From Solirubrobacterales bacterium (GTDB taxonomy: Bacteria > Actinomycetota > Thermoleophilia > Solirubrobacterales > 70-9): a DNA stretch of 5,330 bases. The first letter of the stretch is position 1, and each line of letters begins with the position of its first letter. The stretch spans positions 1 to 5,330 of the forward strand of contig JACDBR010000058.1 of assembly GCA_013694825.1 (NCBI GenBank), read 5' to 3'. This document shows, piece after piece, positions 1 to 4,883 of this stretch. The position numbers and the translations under genes are program-made. The notes beneath the pieces are model-generated. The model ran no database searches. It was not told where the DNA came from and was given only the letters and a program-made list of their open reading frames with translations.

Positions 1-430
1 GAGGCCGAGCATGATCGACCGTGTGCTCGGCGAGCTGGCGCGGACTCCCGAGGCCGACGGGGCGATCCTCGCCGCGCCCGTCACGGACACGATCAAGCTC
101 GCCGGCGCCGGGCGCTCCGGGGCGGCCGGCGATCGGCCCGACGAGCGCGATCGGGCGGGCCGGGTGGTCGAGACGCTCGATCGCGACCGTCTCTGGGCGG
201 CCCAGACCCCTCAGGCCTTCAGGAGCGCCGCACTGCGGGCGGCGCTCGCGGTCGACCCCGGGCAGCTCGCGGCGGCCACGGACGATGCCCTGCTCGTCGA
301 GCGCGCCGGCGGCACGGTGTTGCTGGTCGAGGCTGGGGCGGAGAATCTCAAGCTGACCACGCGGGCCGATCTGCGGCTTGCGGAGCTGCTGCTGGCCGCC
401 CGCTCAGCCGCGAGCCAAGAAAGTGAGTAG
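1..430 (+). CDS. ispD: 2-C-methyl-D-erythritol 4-phosphate cytidylyltransferase, C-terminal part
   Basis: IspD joins CTP and 2-C-methyl-D-erythritol 4-phosphate to give CDP-ME, the third step of the cytosolic MEP isoprenoid pathway. The frame is open from base 2 and gives 142 residues up to TAG at 428-430. The ATG at 11 is not the true start: the codons before it read R-P-S and continue the family's 'ARP...IDRV' segment. Family signatures in order, numbered within the fragment, are PVTDTIK (26-32), LWAAQTPQAFR (64-74), ATDDA (92-96) and ENLKLTT (114-120). The Asp of the TDDA motif and the Lys of NLK match the conserved substrate-binding Asp and Lys of the family. The N-terminal CTP-binding glycine-rich loop lies outside the window, as E. 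coli IspD has about 236 residues. Residues 33-53 form a Gly/Arg/Asp-rich stretch longer than the usual short turn there. The last 27 nt overlap the end of an opposing small gene. Family assignment is secure; completeness cannot be judged. Confidence 0.93.
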   Translation, partial: RPSMIDRVLGELARTPEADGAILAAPVTDTIKLAGAGRSGAAGDRPDERDRAGRVVETLDRDRLWAAQTPQAFRSAALRAALAVDPGQLAAATDDALLVERAGGTVLLVEAGAENLKLTTRADLRLAELLLAARSAASQESE

Positions 431-595
431 GACGGCCGCGAAGGCGAGCACGCCGAAGCTGAGCGCCGTGCCGAGGTCGACGGCACCGGCGAGCTCGGCG
501 ATCAGCGTGCCGAGCGCGAAGGCGCCGAGCATCGCGGCGAGCTGAGCGGCCGGCCTGGCGGCGAGGCCCGAAGCGTGTCCGGGCGGCCTATCCAT
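404..595 (-). CDS. small two-helix membrane protein, hypothetical
   Basis: I do not recognise a family for this 63-residue protein. It has a polar, Pro/Arg-containing N-terminus (about 1-17), then two hydrophobic stretches at about 19-39 and 42-61, so it is probably a two-helix inner-membrane hairpin with a short Arg-Gly tail. Evidence that it is real: its ATG (593-595) overlaps the stop of the upstream DUF389 gene in the arrangement ATGGATAG, typical of translational coupling; an AAGGG ribosome site (601-605) sits 5 nt before the ATG; and about 56 of its 64 codons end in G or C, like the neighbouring genes. Its end overlaps the last 27 nt of ispD tail-to-tail, which is unusual but tolerable for convergent genes. 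It may act with the DUF389 protein, which is inference from position only. The alternative is a chance open frame in GC-rich DNA. Confidence 0.55.
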   Translation of the reverse strand: MDRPPGHASGLAARPAAQLAAMLGAFALGTLIAELAGAVDLGTALSFGVLAFAAVLLTFLARG

Positions 596-1607
596 GGACG
601 CCCTTGGTGCCGGTCTCGGGGGTCTCGGCCCGCCCCGACGATGCGGGCGAAGCTCGCTCGGGGTCGGGCTCCTCGCGTTCGTGCCTGCGCTTGCGCCGGG
701 CGTAGTTGAGGCGTTCCAAGCTGAGCGTCGCGACGCAGGTCACGAAGATCGCGACGAGGTTGATCGAGAGCTGCTGCAGCGCACCGACCCACACGGGATC
801 GTCTCCCAGCGCGATTCCGACGCCGATCGCGCCCGCCGCGGGAATCGTCGTCACGGATATCAGCACGCCGACCAGCGCGCCCGACTTGGCGCTCGTCAGC
901 GAGAGGATCCCGGCCACCCCGGCCAGGCAGGCGACGACGACGCTGAACTCATCGGGATTGGTGATGAAGGCCGTTTGAGTACGCCCGTCAATCACGCCCG
1001 CGGAGACGAGTCCGGCTAGGTCGAGGCCGAGGGTGACGAGGGCCGCGGCGGTGATTGCGACCGGAAAGCCCACGGCCAGCGCGATCAGCGAGCGCCGCGC
1101 GAGCATGCCGCGGCGCTGCACGACCGCCACTGCCAGGCCCGCGATCGGGCCGAACTCGGGTCCGACGACCATCGCTCCGATGATCAGGACGATCTGATCG
1201 GTCAGCACGCCGACGGCGGCGATCATCGTGGCGAGCGCCATGAAGCCGACGAAGGTCGCCGAGAGCTCGACCTCCTCGGAGGTCCTCGATTCGATCTCCT
1301 CCCAGACGACGGCGTCGGAGGGCAGCCCGCGAGCGGCCTTCTCAGCCCGCACCGCGGCCTGCGAGATCTGCGACTCGATGTCGTCGAGGACGATCGAGCC
1401 CTCGTCGTCGCCGATCCCCAGCTTGCGCAGGTCGGAGATGATCACGCTGGCGTCCTCGCGCGCCACGTCGCACATGATCAGGTCGCCGTGTGGCTTCGTC
1501 GCGGCGCCGCTCAGCAGAATGAGGCTGGAGGTGCTCGCCGAGCGCTCCAGGATCGCGTGCGCCTGCTGGGCCTTCTCCGTCGAGGCGACGATCCGAAGAT
1601 GGATCAC
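588..1607 (-). CDS. DUF389 family integral membrane protein
   Basis: This 339-residue protein matches the DUF389 (conserved hydrophobic domain) architecture. Residues 1 to about 90 form a soluble alpha/beta domain that begins MIHLRIV, as in many actinobacterial members. An acidic linker follows (about 100-113), then about six membrane helices near 114-134, 137-160, 172-196, 220-240, 243-265 and 273-297. The segment IIGAMVVGPEFGPIAGLA (142-159) is the family's most recognisable signature. The tail from about 300 is first strongly basic (ARRKRRHER) and then a polar Pro/Glu/Ser-rich cytoplasmic extension. The biochemical function of the family is not established, so none is assigned. The start is GTG at 1605-1607, the first codon after the promoter-like TAGGGT. 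Its 3' end overlaps the start of a small membrane gene by 8 nt, and it is divergent from the PHP gene. Confidence 0.88.
   Translation of the reverse strand: MIHLRIVASTEKAQQAHAILERSASTSSLILLSGAATKPHGDLIMCDVAREDASVIISDLRKLGIGDDEGSIVLDDIESQISQAAVRAEKAARGLPSDAVVWEEIESRTSEEVELSATFVGFMALATMIAAVGVLTDQIVLIIGAMVVGPEFGPIAGLAVAVVQRRGMLARRSLIALAVGFPVAITAAALVTLGLDLAGLVSAGVIDGRTQTAFITNPDEFSVVVACLAGVAGILSLTSAKSGALVGVLISVTTIPAAGAIGVGIALGDDPVWVGALQQLSINLVAIFVTCVATLSLERLNYARRKRRHEREEPDPERASPASSGRAETPETGTKGVHG
601..605 (-). promoter_or_regulatory. ribosome binding site of the small membrane ORF
   Basis: Read on the minus strand, AAGGG lies 5 nt before the ATG at 595, inside the last codons of the DUF389 gene. 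Its spacing suits a Shine-Dalgarno site, and it supports both the small gene and its start. Confidence 0.45.
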
Positions 1608-1613
1608 GGCGCG

Positions 1614-1619
1614 ACCCTA
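1614..1619 (-). promoter_or_regulatory. -10 element of the DUF389 gene, leaderless type
   Basis: The minus strand reads TAGGGT, then 6 nt (CGCGCC), then the GTG start codon. It fits the TANNNT form of the -10 hexamer, and the spacing places the transcription start at or next to the GTG, so the mRNA would have no leader. No Shine-Dalgarno fits and no convincing -35 is seen about 17 bp upstream. This is inference from one hexamer. Confidence 0.42.
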
Positions 1620-1652
1620 CCGCGGGCACCGGCCTCCGCCGCTCGGGGTCGG

Positions 1653-1658
1653 CATGAT
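1653..1658 (+). promoter_or_regulatory. possible -10 element of the PHP-ispF unit
   Basis: CATGAT is followed by 6 nt and the GTG start of the PHP gene, the same geometry as the divergent promoter. It differs from TATGAT in the first base and has no recognisable -35. The nearest G-rich stretch (GGGG, 1644-1647) is about 17 nt from the start, too far for a ribosome site. It is weaker than the other two -10 candidates. Confidence 0.3.
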
Positions 1659-1664
1659 GACCTT

Positions 1665-2489
1665 GTGCTGACCGATCTCCACGTCCATCTGCGTCCCGAC
1701 GACCCTGGCACGGACGCCGAGCGCTACTTCACCGCCGCCAACGCGGAGCGCTACCTGGCGGCGGCCGACCAGGCCGGGATCGCCGAGCTCGGGATCGCCG
1801 AGCACGTCTACCGCTTCACGGCCGCGCTGGATATCTGGCGCCACCCGCTGTGGGAGTCGAGCGCCGTCGACGATCTCGACGCCTACGCCGACTTCGTTCG
1901 CCAGGCCGGGCTGCGCCTGGGGATCGAGGCCGACTTCGTCCCGGGACGTGAGGACCAGATCGCCAACCTGCTCGACCGGCTCGAACCCGACTACGTGATC
2001 GGCTCGGTCCATTTCCTCGGAGAGCGCGCCGTCGACCAGCCCGGGTTCGACATCTGGGAGGGCTCGCCAAGCCCCGACTTCGTCTGGCGCCGCTACTTCG
2101 AGACGCTCGCCGAAGCCGCCCGCTCGGGCCTCTTCGACGTCCTCGCCCACCCCGATCTGGTCAAGGTCTGGGGCCGGGCCCGGCCTGCTCCCGAACGCGA
2201 CCGCCGCTTCTTCTACGAGCCCGCCGTCGAGGCGGTTGCCGAGACGGGGGTCGCGGTCGAGGTCTCGACAGCAGGCCTACGCAAGCCCGCCGGGGAGCTT
2301 TATCCCTCCGATGAGCTGGCGGAGATGCTGGTCGACGCCGGAGCCGTCTTCAGCCTCTCCTCCGACGCCCATCGGCCTGAGGAGGTCGGCTACGAGTACT
2401 CACGGGCGCTGGAGGCGATGGCGGGCTGGGGCGTCACCGAGGTCGCCGTCTTCGAGCACCGCGAGCGGTGCCTGGAGTCGCTGGGTTGA
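1665..2489 (+). CDS. HisJ-type PHP-domain phosphoesterase (histidinol-phosphatase family)
   Basis: This is a 274-residue cytoplasmic metal-dependent phosphatase of the PHP superfamily. The closest recognisable pattern is HisJ/HisK histidinol-phosphatase, which dephosphorylates L-histidinol phosphate in histidine synthesis. Metal-site motifs are complete: DLHVH (H6, H8), AEH (E46, H47), GIEADF (E88), GSVHF (H116), LAHPD (H162) and SSDAH (D234, H236). The segment VEVSTAGLRKPAGELYPS (198-215) matches the family stretch E-x-N/S-T-A-G-L-R-K-P. GTG at 1665 is chosen because PHP proteins normally begin a few residues before D-x-H-x-H; the in-frame ATG at 1599 would run into the divergent DUF389 start. 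No his gene is visible nearby, and the gene is tightly coupled to ispF, so the substrate may not be histidinol phosphate. The superfamily is secure; the substrate is open. Confidence 0.9.
   Translation: MLTDLHVHLRPDDPGTDAERYFTAANAERYLAAADQAGIAELGIAEHVYRFTAALDIWRHPLWESSAVDDLDAYADFVRQAGLRLGIEADFVPGREDQIANLLDRLEPDYVIGSVHFLGERAVDQPGFDIWEGSPSPDFVWRRYFETLAEAARSGLFDVLAHPDLVKVWGRARPAPERDRRFFYEPAVEAVAETGVAVEVSTAGLRKPAGELYPSDELAEMLVDAGAVFSLSSDAHRPEEVGYEYSRALEAMAGWGVTEVAVFEHRERCLESLG
2474..2477 (+). promoter_or_regulatory. ribosome binding site deciding the ispF start
   Basis: GGAG lies in the last codons of the PHP gene. It is 8 nt from TTG at 2486-2488, which is ideal, and 17 nt from GTG at 2495, which is too far. 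This favours the TTG start that overlaps the PHP stop (TTGA). Confidence 0.5.
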
Positions 2490-2971
2490 CCACCGTGCCT
2501 CGAGTCGGGATCGGCTACGACAGCCATCGCTTTGCCGCCGGGCGCCGGCTGGTCCTCGGCGGGGTCGAGATCCCTGCCGAGCGCGGCCTCGAGGGACACT
2601 CCGACGCCGACGTCGCAGCCCACGCGCTGACCGACGCGCTGCTCGGCGCCGCGGGCATGGGAGACATTGGCGAGCACTTTCCGCCGAGCGACGGGCGCTG
2701 GCGCGACGCCGACTCGATCGAGCTGCTCAGCGCGGTGGTCGAGCGGCTGCCCGGAAGGGCGTTGAACGCCGATCTGACGCTGATCGCCGAGGCGCCGCAG
2801 CTCGGCCCCCATCGCGCCGAGATCGAAGGCGGGCTGGCGGCGGCGCTCGGCGCACCGGTGAGCGTCAAGGCAACGACGAACGAGGGCATGGGCTGGATCG
2901 GGAGGGGTGAGGGAATCGCTTGCATCGCGGTCGCGATGGTCGAGCTGTCCGCTGGCCAGCCGGGCCGCTGA
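2486..2971 (+). CDS. ispF: 2-C-methyl-D-erythritol 2,4-cyclodiphosphate synthase
   Basis: IspF cyclises CDP-ME 2-phosphate to 2-C-methyl-D-erythritol 2,4-cyclodiphosphate with release of CMP, the fifth MEP-pathway step; the family is a cytosolic homotrimer with the active site between subunits. From TTG at 2486 the protein has 161 residues, against about 159 in E. coli. Signatures are GIGYDSHRF (8-16), GHSDADVAAHALTDALLG (37-54), GDIGEHFPPSD and KATTNEGMGWIGRGEGIA near the C-terminus. The metal ligands D12, H14 and H46 are present, as are the Thr and Glu of the TTNE segment that contact the cytidine diphosphate. The start is uncertain: TTG 2486 overlaps the PHP stop as TTGA and has GGAG 8 nt upstream; GTG 2495 would start MPRVGIG and leave a 5-nt gap; GTG 2468 would overlap the PHP gene by 22 nt. 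All keep the whole domain. It is translationally coupled to the PHP gene and followed by tandem hairpins. Confidence 0.96.
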   Translation: MTTVPRVGIGYDSHRFAAGRRLVLGGVEIPAERGLEGHSDADVAAHALTDALLGAAGMGDIGEHFPPSDGRWRDADSIELLSAVVERLPGRALNADLTLIAEAPQLGPHRAEIEGGLAAALGAPVSVKATTNEGMGWIGRGEGIACIAVAMVELSAGQPGR

Positions 2972-2983
2972 CCCGGCTGCAGC
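2951..2983 (+). terminator. hairpin around the ispF stop codon
   Basis: CAGCCGGG (2957-2964) pairs perfectly with CCCGGCTG (2972-2979) around a 7-nt loop that contains the TGA stop. After a 2-nt bulge on the left, GCTG (2951-2954) pairs with CAGC (2980-2983), giving 12 base pairs. There is no T-run afterwards, so it would be an atypical terminator or an mRNA 3'-end stabiliser. Confidence 0.4.
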
Positions 2984-2987
2984 GCTC

Positions 2988-3018
2988 GGCGAGCCGCCGC
3001 GCCGAGGCGGCTTCCGCC
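2988..3018 (+). terminator. second GC-rich hairpin after ispF
   Basis: AGCCGCC (about 2992-2998) pairs with GGCGGCT (3006-3012) across a 7-nt loop. After a 2-nt bulge on the right, GGCG (2988-2991) pairs with CGCC (3015-3018). It begins 5 nt after the first hairpin. No T-run follows, as is common for candidate terminators in GC-rich actinobacteria. It probably insulates ispF from the next gene. Confidence 0.4.
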
Positions 3019-3045
3019 CGCCATCACCCGTTCGACGCTTGTGAA

Positions 3046-3051
3046 TAGAGT
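3046..3051 (+). promoter_or_regulatory. -10 element of the acyl-CoA synthetase gene, leaderless type
   Basis: TAGAGT (TANNNT class) is followed by 8 nt, GGCGCGCC, then the GTG start at 3060. The spacing places transcription initiation at or very near the start codon. No Shine-Dalgarno precedes the GTG and no -35 match is seen. The CGCGCC-GTG context is identical to that at the DUF389 start. Confidence 0.42.
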
Positions 3052-3059
3052 GGCGCGCC

Positions 3060-4865
3060 GTGGGGGATGGCTCTTCGGTTCGCGGCATGTTCGGCAGCGC
3101 CGTCGGCGGCGCCGCGGGGCTGCTCGGCAAGGTCCAGCTCGGGCCGCTGGGCTCGCTGCCCGAGGTCCCTTTCGTGCTCAAGGCGCTCTACGACGCCGGC
3201 ATAATCGAGCCCTCCGACCCTTCGACCGCGCTGAAGGTGGGCACGACGCTGCTGCGCTGGGGGGCCTCGCCGGCCACCGGGGTGGCGGTGGGGGCGATCA
3301 AGCACCCCGAACGCCCGATGCTGATCGACGAGCTCGGGGAGCTCAGCTACGCGCAGGTCCACGAGCGCACCAACGCCCTCGCCAACGCGCTCCGCGAGGA
3401 GGGCATCGGCGAGGGTGACGGAATCGCGATCATGTGCCGCAACCACAGGGGGTTCGTCGAGGCGACCCTGGCCGCCGCCAAGCTCGGCGCCACCGCGCTC
3501 TACATGAACACCGCCTTCGCGGCGCCACAGCTCAAGGGCGTCGTCGAGCGCGAGCAGCCCGTGGCGCTCGTCTACGACCAGGAGTTCGCCGGCCTGCTGG
3601 CCGAGGCGGGCGATGAGCTCAAGCGCTACGTCGCCTGGCGCGAGGACGGGGAGGGGGAGCCCGAAAAGGAGGCCGCCGACGGCGTTCCCGGCGAGGCCGA
3701 GGAATCGGGTGAGCAGGAGGCGGGGGGCGAGGACGACCCGAGCGAGCGGCAGGTCGCCGAGGCGGAGTCGCGCGCCGAGGACGATCACCCGCTCGAGGCG
3801 CTGATCGAGTCGGGGTCGACCGACGATCTCGCCCCGCCCGGGGAGAACCCGCGCTTCGTCATCCTGACCTCCGGCACCACCGGTACGCCGAAGGGCGCCC
3901 AGCGCTCGGCCCCGAGCTCGCTCGGCCCGCTCGCAGCGCTGTTTTCGATCATCCCCCTGAAAGCCGGGCAGAGCACGGTGATTGCGGCGCCGCTGTTCCA
4001 CTCGTGGGGCTTTGCCCATTTCACGCTGGCGACGGCCCTCGAGTCGACGATCAGGTTGCGGCGTCGCTTCGATCCCGAGGCGACGCTCGAGCTGCTGGCC
4101 TCCAGCGAGGCCGCCGCGCTCGTCGTCGTGCCGGTGATGATGCAGCGGATCCTCGATTTGCCGCGCGATGTGCTCGACGGCTACGAGCTGGCCGACCTCG
4201 AGGTCACGGCGGCCAGCGGCTCCGCGCTGCCGGGCGAGCTGGCGACCAAGTGGATGGACACCTTCGGCGAGAACCTCTACAACCTCTACGGCTCGACCGA
4301 GGTCGCCTGGGCGACGATCGCCACGCCCGAGGACCTGCGCGCCGCCCCCGGCACGTCCGGTCGCGCGCCGAGGGGCACGGTCGTCAAGATCGTCGATCCC
4401 GACGACCAAGAGCTGCCCAGCGGCGAGACCGGCCGGATCTTCGTCGGCAATGAGATGGCGTTCGAGGGCTACACGGGCGGCGGTAACAAGGGCGACCTCG
4501 AGGGCCTGCTCTCCTCGGGCGACGTGGGGCACATGGACGACGAGGACCGCCTGTTCATCGATGGCCGCGACAACGAGATGATCGTTTCGGGCGGCGAGAA
4601 CGTCTTCCCCCGCGAAATCGAGGACCTGCTCTCCGACCACGACTCCGTCAAGGAGGTCGCCGTGATCGGGGTCAGCGACGAGAAGTTCGGTCAGCGGCTG
4701 AAGGCCTTCGTCGTGCTCCGCGACGGCGCCAGCCTCGACGCCGACGAGGCCAAGCAGCACGTCAAGTCGAACCTCTCGAACTTCAAGGTCCCTCGTGAGG
4801 TGGAGTTCATCGACGAGCTGCCGCGAAACGCGACCGGCAAGGTGCTCAAGCGCGAGCTCGACTGA
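3060..4865 (+). CDS. fadD: AMP-forming acyl-CoA synthetase, FadD2/FadD12-like
   Basis: This 601-residue enzyme of the ANL adenylating superfamily probably activates a fatty or related acid with ATP to an acyl-AMP and then an acyl-CoA. Motifs in order are the phosphate loop LTSGTTGTPKGA (269-280), PLFHSWGFAH (311-320), YGSTE (410-414), SGD with the ribose-binding D488, GR (R503) with the hinge region, SGGENVFPREIE (510-521) and NATGK with catalytic K594. The first 80 residues or so, including 'GIIEPSDPSTALKVGTTLLRWG' in two parts, resemble the N-terminal extension of mycobacterial FadD2/FadD12-type proteins. An acidic, low-complexity insert (194-242) precedes the phosphate loop. The start is GTG 3060: an in-frame TGA at 3042 excludes earlier starts, and the -10 motif points to it. 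It is separated from ispF by two hairpins and has its own promoter-like element. The acid substrate cannot be read from sequence, and the symbol is generic. Confidence 0.93.
   Translation: MGDGSSVRGMFGSAVGGAAGLLGKVQLGPLGSLPEVPFVLKALYDAGIIEPSDPSTALKVGTTLLRWGASPATGVAVGAIKHPERPMLIDELGELSYAQVHERTNALANALREEGIGEGDGIAIMCRNHRGFVEATLAAAKLGATALYMNTAFAAPQLKGVVEREQPVALVYDQEFAGLLAEAGDELKRYVAWREDGEGEPEKEAADGVPGEAEESGEQEAGGEDDPSERQVAEAESRAEDDHPLEALIESGSTDDLAPPGENPRFVILTSGTTGTPKGAQRSAPSSLGPLAALFSIIPLKAGQSTVIAAPLFHSWGFAHFTLATALESTIRLRRRFDPEATLELLASSEAAALVVVPVMMQRILDLPRDVLDGYELADLEVTAASGSALPGELATKWMDTFGENLYNLYGSTEVAWATIATPEDLRAAPGTSGRAPRGTVVKIVDPDDQELPSGETGRIFVGNEMAFEGYTGGGNKGDLEGLLSSGDVGHMDDEDRLFIDGRDNEMIVSGGENVFPREIEDLLSDHDSVKEVAVIGVSDEKFGQRLKAFVVLRDGASLDADEAKQHVKSNLSNFKVPREVEFIDELPRNATGKVLKRELD
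3639..3785 (+). other. acidic low-complexity insert within the acyl-CoA synthetase
   Basis: Residues 194-242 contain 21 Asp/Glu against 4 Arg/Lys among 49 residues, with Gly, Ala, Ser and Pro making up most of the rest and almost no large hydrophobic residues. It is therefore probably a disordered, surface-exposed loop. It lies between the first N-terminal subdomain and the phosphate loop, where relatives usually have a short linker. It stays in frame and uses codons like the rest of the gene, so it is not a frameshift. Confidence 0.75.
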
Positions 4866-4883
4866 GTCTCCGGCCGGGAGCGC

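Noticed and set aside
11..13. ATG at 11 as the start of ispD
   Set aside because: Only the C-terminal part of the domain would be encoded, and the codons upstream continue the conserved ARP...IDRV segment, so the gene runs in from outside the window.
594..1019. Plus-strand open frames opposite the DUF389 gene (also 1228-1671)
   Set aside because: They encode Arg/Pro/Ser-rich, motif-free translations that shadow a clear membrane protein on the other strand.
1488..1664. Upstream extension of the PHP gene to GTG 1488 or ATG 1599
   Set aside because: It would overlap the start of the divergent DUF389 gene and add an Arg-rich tail with no family support before the conserved DLHVH.
1617..2150. 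A 177-codon minus-strand frame opposite the PHP gene
   Set aside because: It has the same register effect: its codons mirror PHP codons, and the sense strand has complete PHP metal motifs.
2390..3181. A 263-codon minus-strand frame spanning ispF and both its flanks
   Set aside because: It mirrors ispF codons, crosses the ends of three genes and shows no recognisable domain.
3024..4760. A 578-codon open frame on the minus strand opposite the acyl-CoA synthetase
   Set aside because: Its codons are in exact register with those of the synthetase, so it stays open only because the sense gene lacks TTA, CTA and TCA codons, which are rare in GC-rich genomes. The translation shows no family motif, while the sense frame has all the ANL motifs.
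4868..4880. Near-palindrome CTCCGGCCGGGAG between the convergent stop codons, considered as a bidirectional terminator
   Set aside because: The palindrome has no loop, the outer arms mismatch, and no T-run flanks it; this is too weak to call.
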